DNA of 7,560 nucleotides from Nitrospina sp. (lineage in GTDB: Bacteria; Nitrospinota; Nitrospinia; Nitrospinales; VA-1), in the NCBI GenBank assembly GCA_003545625.1, contig DODH01000200.1, forward strand, positions 1 to 7,560. The letters run 5' to 3'. Below, in pieces: positions 5,709-7,560 of the stretch. Positions within the stretch are counted from its first letter, which is position 1, and each line of letters starts with the position of its first letter. Below the pieces are notes generated by a model. The model was not told the DNA's origin and searched no databases. It worked only from the letters and a program-made list of their open reading frames with translations. The position numbers and the translations under genes were made by a program.

Positions 5709-6365
5709 ATGGCAGAGAAAACAGTAGAAATAAAAATTTCCGGAAAAACGATCCAGGCGCAGACTGGCGAAACCATTGTGCATGCCCTTTGGGCCGCCGG
5801 AATGGCGGAAAGCGTCAAGACCGGGTGCGCCGGGGGGGTCTGCGGGGCTTGCACCGTCACCCTGCGTTATTCCGATGGCCGTACGGGAGGGACGGAACTA
5901 GCCTGCATGAAACCGGTGGAGGCAGGGATGGAAATTTTTCCTTGCCCTGTCGCAGAGGATACTGCGGTGGAACCGGTGGCTAACCCGGAACTTTCCACTC
6001 TACAGTCGGCGTTTCCCACTCTCAGCCGGTGTACGAAATGCGGAAGCTGTACCACTGCCTGCCCTATGTCAATTCCGGTGATGGACTCGGTTTTGCGTAT
6101 GCAAAAGGGCGAGTTTTCAGCCGTGGCGGAAGATTTTACCACCTGCATTCATTGCGGGCTGTGCCGATTCGTCTGCGAAGATAAAGTCAAACCGCATAAT
6201 ATGGGGCTCTGGGTGCGCCGCTCTTTAGGCATGAGCCGGAATCTTGCCATCGCAAAAACCCAGGCCAGTGCTGAGCAAGAATGGCAATATCTTTTGGTGG
6301 AAGATGGTGAACTAAGGTTGCAAAGAGCTAAAAAATTTCGCCAGTCAGAGAGGATCGAGCCATGA
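5709..6365 (+). CDS. Iron-sulfur subunit of a fumarate reductase/succinate dehydrogenase-like enzyme
   Basis: The 218-residue protein has an N-terminal plant-type [2Fe-2S] ferredoxin domain with Cys40, Cys45, Cys48 and Cys66 (C-x4-C-x2-C-x17-C). An alpha-helical ferredoxin domain follows with two motifs, CTKCGSCTTACP (Cys108, 111, 114, 118) and CIHCGLCRFVC (Cys146, 149, 152, 156). Each has four ligands in CxxCxxCxxxC spacing, so two [4Fe-4S] clusters are expected. Classical SdhB/FrdB has instead one [4Fe-4S] and one [3Fe-4S] with interleaved ligands. It carries no C-terminal CCG domain of the TfrB/HdrB kind. The stop overlaps the start of the flavoprotein gene (ATGA), the usual sign of tightly coupled subunits, so it should pass electrons to or from that FAD. 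It has no signal peptide, so it is cytosolic. The Shine-Dalgarno is weak (GAG, 3 nt before the ATG). Assignment to fumarate reduction rather than another flavoenzyme is inference from the partner. Confidence 0.85.
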   Translation: MAEKTVEIKISGKTIQAQTGETIVHALWAAGMAESVKTGCAGGVCGACTVTLRYSDGRTGGTELACMKPVEAGMEIFPCPVAEDTAVEPVANPELSTLQSAFPTLSRCTKCGSCTTACPMSIPVMDSVLRMQKGEFSAVAEDFTTCIHCGLCRFVCEDKVKPHNMGLWVRRSLGMSRNLAIAKTQASAEQEWQYLLVEDGELRLQRAKKFRQSERIEP

Positions 6366-7560
6366 TGGAATGGGCGAAGGAGTCCCTGGAAAAGCTTAAA
6401 GCCTCGCGTTTGGCCAGGCTCGATCAGCCCGCGCCTCAGCCTGATTCAGCCCAGGCAGAGGCCATTCTCAAACAATACCATCCGGATTATCTGGGTCACG
6501 AACGCAAGGTGGCAGTCGGCCCAAACGCCGGGGAGCAGGAATTTCCTTTAGAGCTGGCGCAACTTTTAGAAGGCGACAGTTCCCTTGAGCCGGGCTACCT
6601 GCCCAAGGCTGAAATTGAGACCGATGTGTTGATACTAGGCGGCGGTGGAGCCGGAGCGACTGCGGCTTTGACGCTGGAAGGTTCGGGTCTATCCGTTCAC
6701 CTGGCTACCAAACTCAGGCTGGGTGATTCCAACACGGTGATGGCCGAGGGCGGCATTCAGTCTGCGCTCGGTGATGACGATTCGCCAAGGCGACATTTTG
6801 CCGATGCACTGGTCGGCGGACACGGTGATAATGACCCGGACCTGTTGCGGATTCTTTGTGAACAAGGCCCTGAAAGCATCCGCTGGCTCAGTCAACTCGG
6901 TTGCCTGTTCGACCAGAATGAGGATGGACGGTTTAGTCTACGCGGTGGTGGTGGAACTTCGGTGCCGCGTGTTTTGGCTTGCAGGGATTATACCGGGCTA
7001 GAGATCATGCGTGTGTTGAAAGACGCGGTGCGCCTGACCGGCACTCACATACTGGAAGAACATGTGGCGATGGAACTGGTTGATGACGGCAAAGGCCGGG
7101 TGACCGGCGCTATCCTGTTTGACCGGAATGCCGGAAAAACGGTTTGTGTTTCGGCCCGGGCGGTGATTCTGGCTACTGGTGGGAGCGGACAGCTTCGCTT
7201 GCAGGGGTTTCCCACCAGTAATCATGTGGGAGCGACGGGTGATGGTCTGGTACTGGCTTATCGGCAGGGGTGCCGCCTCATTCATCTCGACAGTTACCAG
7301 TACCATCCTTCCGGGGCCTGTTTCCCGGAAGCCCTGGCCGGGCAGTTGGTGACCGAGGCGATCCGGTCGACAGGAGCCCAGGTGGTCAATGCAGAAGGAG
7401 TGCACTTTATCGACGAGATGGCATACCGCGATGTGCTGGCGGGAGCCATCATCAAGGAAACCGCAGAAGGAAGAGGTGTGAAAACTCCGCATGGCAAGAT
7501 AGGGATCTGGCTCGATACCCCGATGATTGATTTAAAAAAGGGGGCAGGGACACTGGCCCG
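6362..7560 (+). CDS. Fumarate reductase/succinate dehydrogenase-type flavoprotein subunit (partial, runs off the right edge)
   Basis: About 400 residues are visible and the frame is open to the window's end. An 85-residue N-terminal extension precedes the FAD-binding Rossmann motif VLILGGGGAGATAAL (89-103). The FAD-contact segment GDSNTVMAEGGIQSA (121-135) aligns with RSHTVAAEGG of FrdA, but Asn124 replaces the histidine that binds FAD covalently, so FAD should be non-covalent, as in NadB or thiol:fumarate reductase. The second dinucleotide motif ILATGG (269-274) is present. The dicarboxylate active-site region is recognisable: YQYHPSG with His315 and VTEAIR with Thr331, Glu332 and Arg335, matching FrdA His232, Thr244, Glu245 and Arg248. 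The start is the ATG at 6362, overlapping the upstream stop, with AGAGGA 7 nt before it; an immediately following ATG at 6365 is the alternative. L-aspartate oxidase is the main other reading, but the iron-sulfur partner favours a reductase or dehydrogenase. Confidence 0.88.
   Translation, partial: MMEWAKESLEKLKASRLARLDQPAPQPDSAQAEAILKQYHPDYLGHERKVAVGPNAGEQEFPLELAQLLEGDSSLEPGYLPKAEIETDVLILGGGGAGATAALTLEGSGLSVHLATKLRLGDSNTVMAEGGIQSALGDDDSPRRHFADALVGGHGDNDPDLLRILCEQGPESIRWLSQLGCLFDQNEDGRFSLRGGGGTSVPRVLACRDYTGLEIMRVLKDAVRLTGTHILEEHVAMELVDDGKGRVTGAILFDRNAGKTVCVSARAVILATGGSGQLRLQGFPTSNHVGATGDGLVLAYRQGCRLIHLDSYQYHPSGACFPEALAGQLVTEAIRSTGAQVVNAEGVHFIDEMAYRDVLAGAIIKETAEGRGVKTPHGKIGIWLDTPMIDLKKGAGTLA

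Noticed and set aside
6998..7492. Minus-strand open frame of 164 codons opposite the flavoprotein
   Set aside because: The plus strand encodes unmistakable FAD-binding and active-site motifs through the same interval; the minus frame has no recognisable features.

Overview
The window looks like chromosomal DNA from a Gram-negative bacterium. It has dense, well-spaced genes with Shine-Dalgarno sites, a secretion signal peptide, a textbook sigma-54 promoter, and the conserved yebC-ruvC-ruvA-ruvB order. The protein style recalls deltaproteobacterial, Nitrospirota or Nitrospinota genomes, but this is an impression and no rRNA or other taxonomic marker is present. There are no tRNA or rRNA genes, insertion sequences, CRISPR arrays, or clear attachment sites.

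Layout: (1) Positions 1-239 are AT-rich and hold no gene I can support. (2) 240-712, minus strand: a perfect -24/-12 sigma-54 promoter drives two small genes, an unrecognised 51-residue protein followed by a 78-residue protein that is essentially a free-standing sigma-70 region 4 helix-turn-helix. (3) 719-2308, plus strand, divergent from the above: an exported dienelactone-hydrolase-family protein and, 4 nt later, a FAHD1/YcgM-type acylpyruvase. (4) 2289-5625, minus strand: yebC, ruvC, ruvA, ruvB and a small TfoX-N-domain protein, a recombination and translation operon whose last gene overlaps the acylpyruvase gene tail-to-tail. (5) 5709-7560, plus strand, divergent from yebC: an iron-sulfur subunit with one [2Fe-2S] and two [4Fe-4S] motifs, overlapped by a fumarate-reductase/succinate-dehydrogenase-type flavoprotein gene that runs off the window's right edge.

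How the genes work together: RuvA, RuvB and RuvC form the Holliday-junction branch-migration and resolution complex; YebC is its usual upstream neighbour. The last two genes look like the two catalytic subunits of a fumarate reductase-like enzyme in which electrons pass between iron-sulfur clusters and FAD. The flavoprotein lacks the histidine that binds FAD covalently in classical SdhA/FrdA, and the iron-sulfur subunit has two complete CxxCxxCxxxC motifs in place of the SdhB arrangement, so this is a non-classical enzyme nearer the soluble thiol:fumarate reductase or NadB branch. The DLH and FAHD1 genes are probably co-transcribed, but one product is exported and the other cytosolic, so a shared pathway is not shown.

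The most interesting part is the small sigma-54-driven operon at 240-712. A sigma-54 promoter feeding a solitary sigma-70 region 4 module suggests a regulatory relay, but nothing in the window shows its target.
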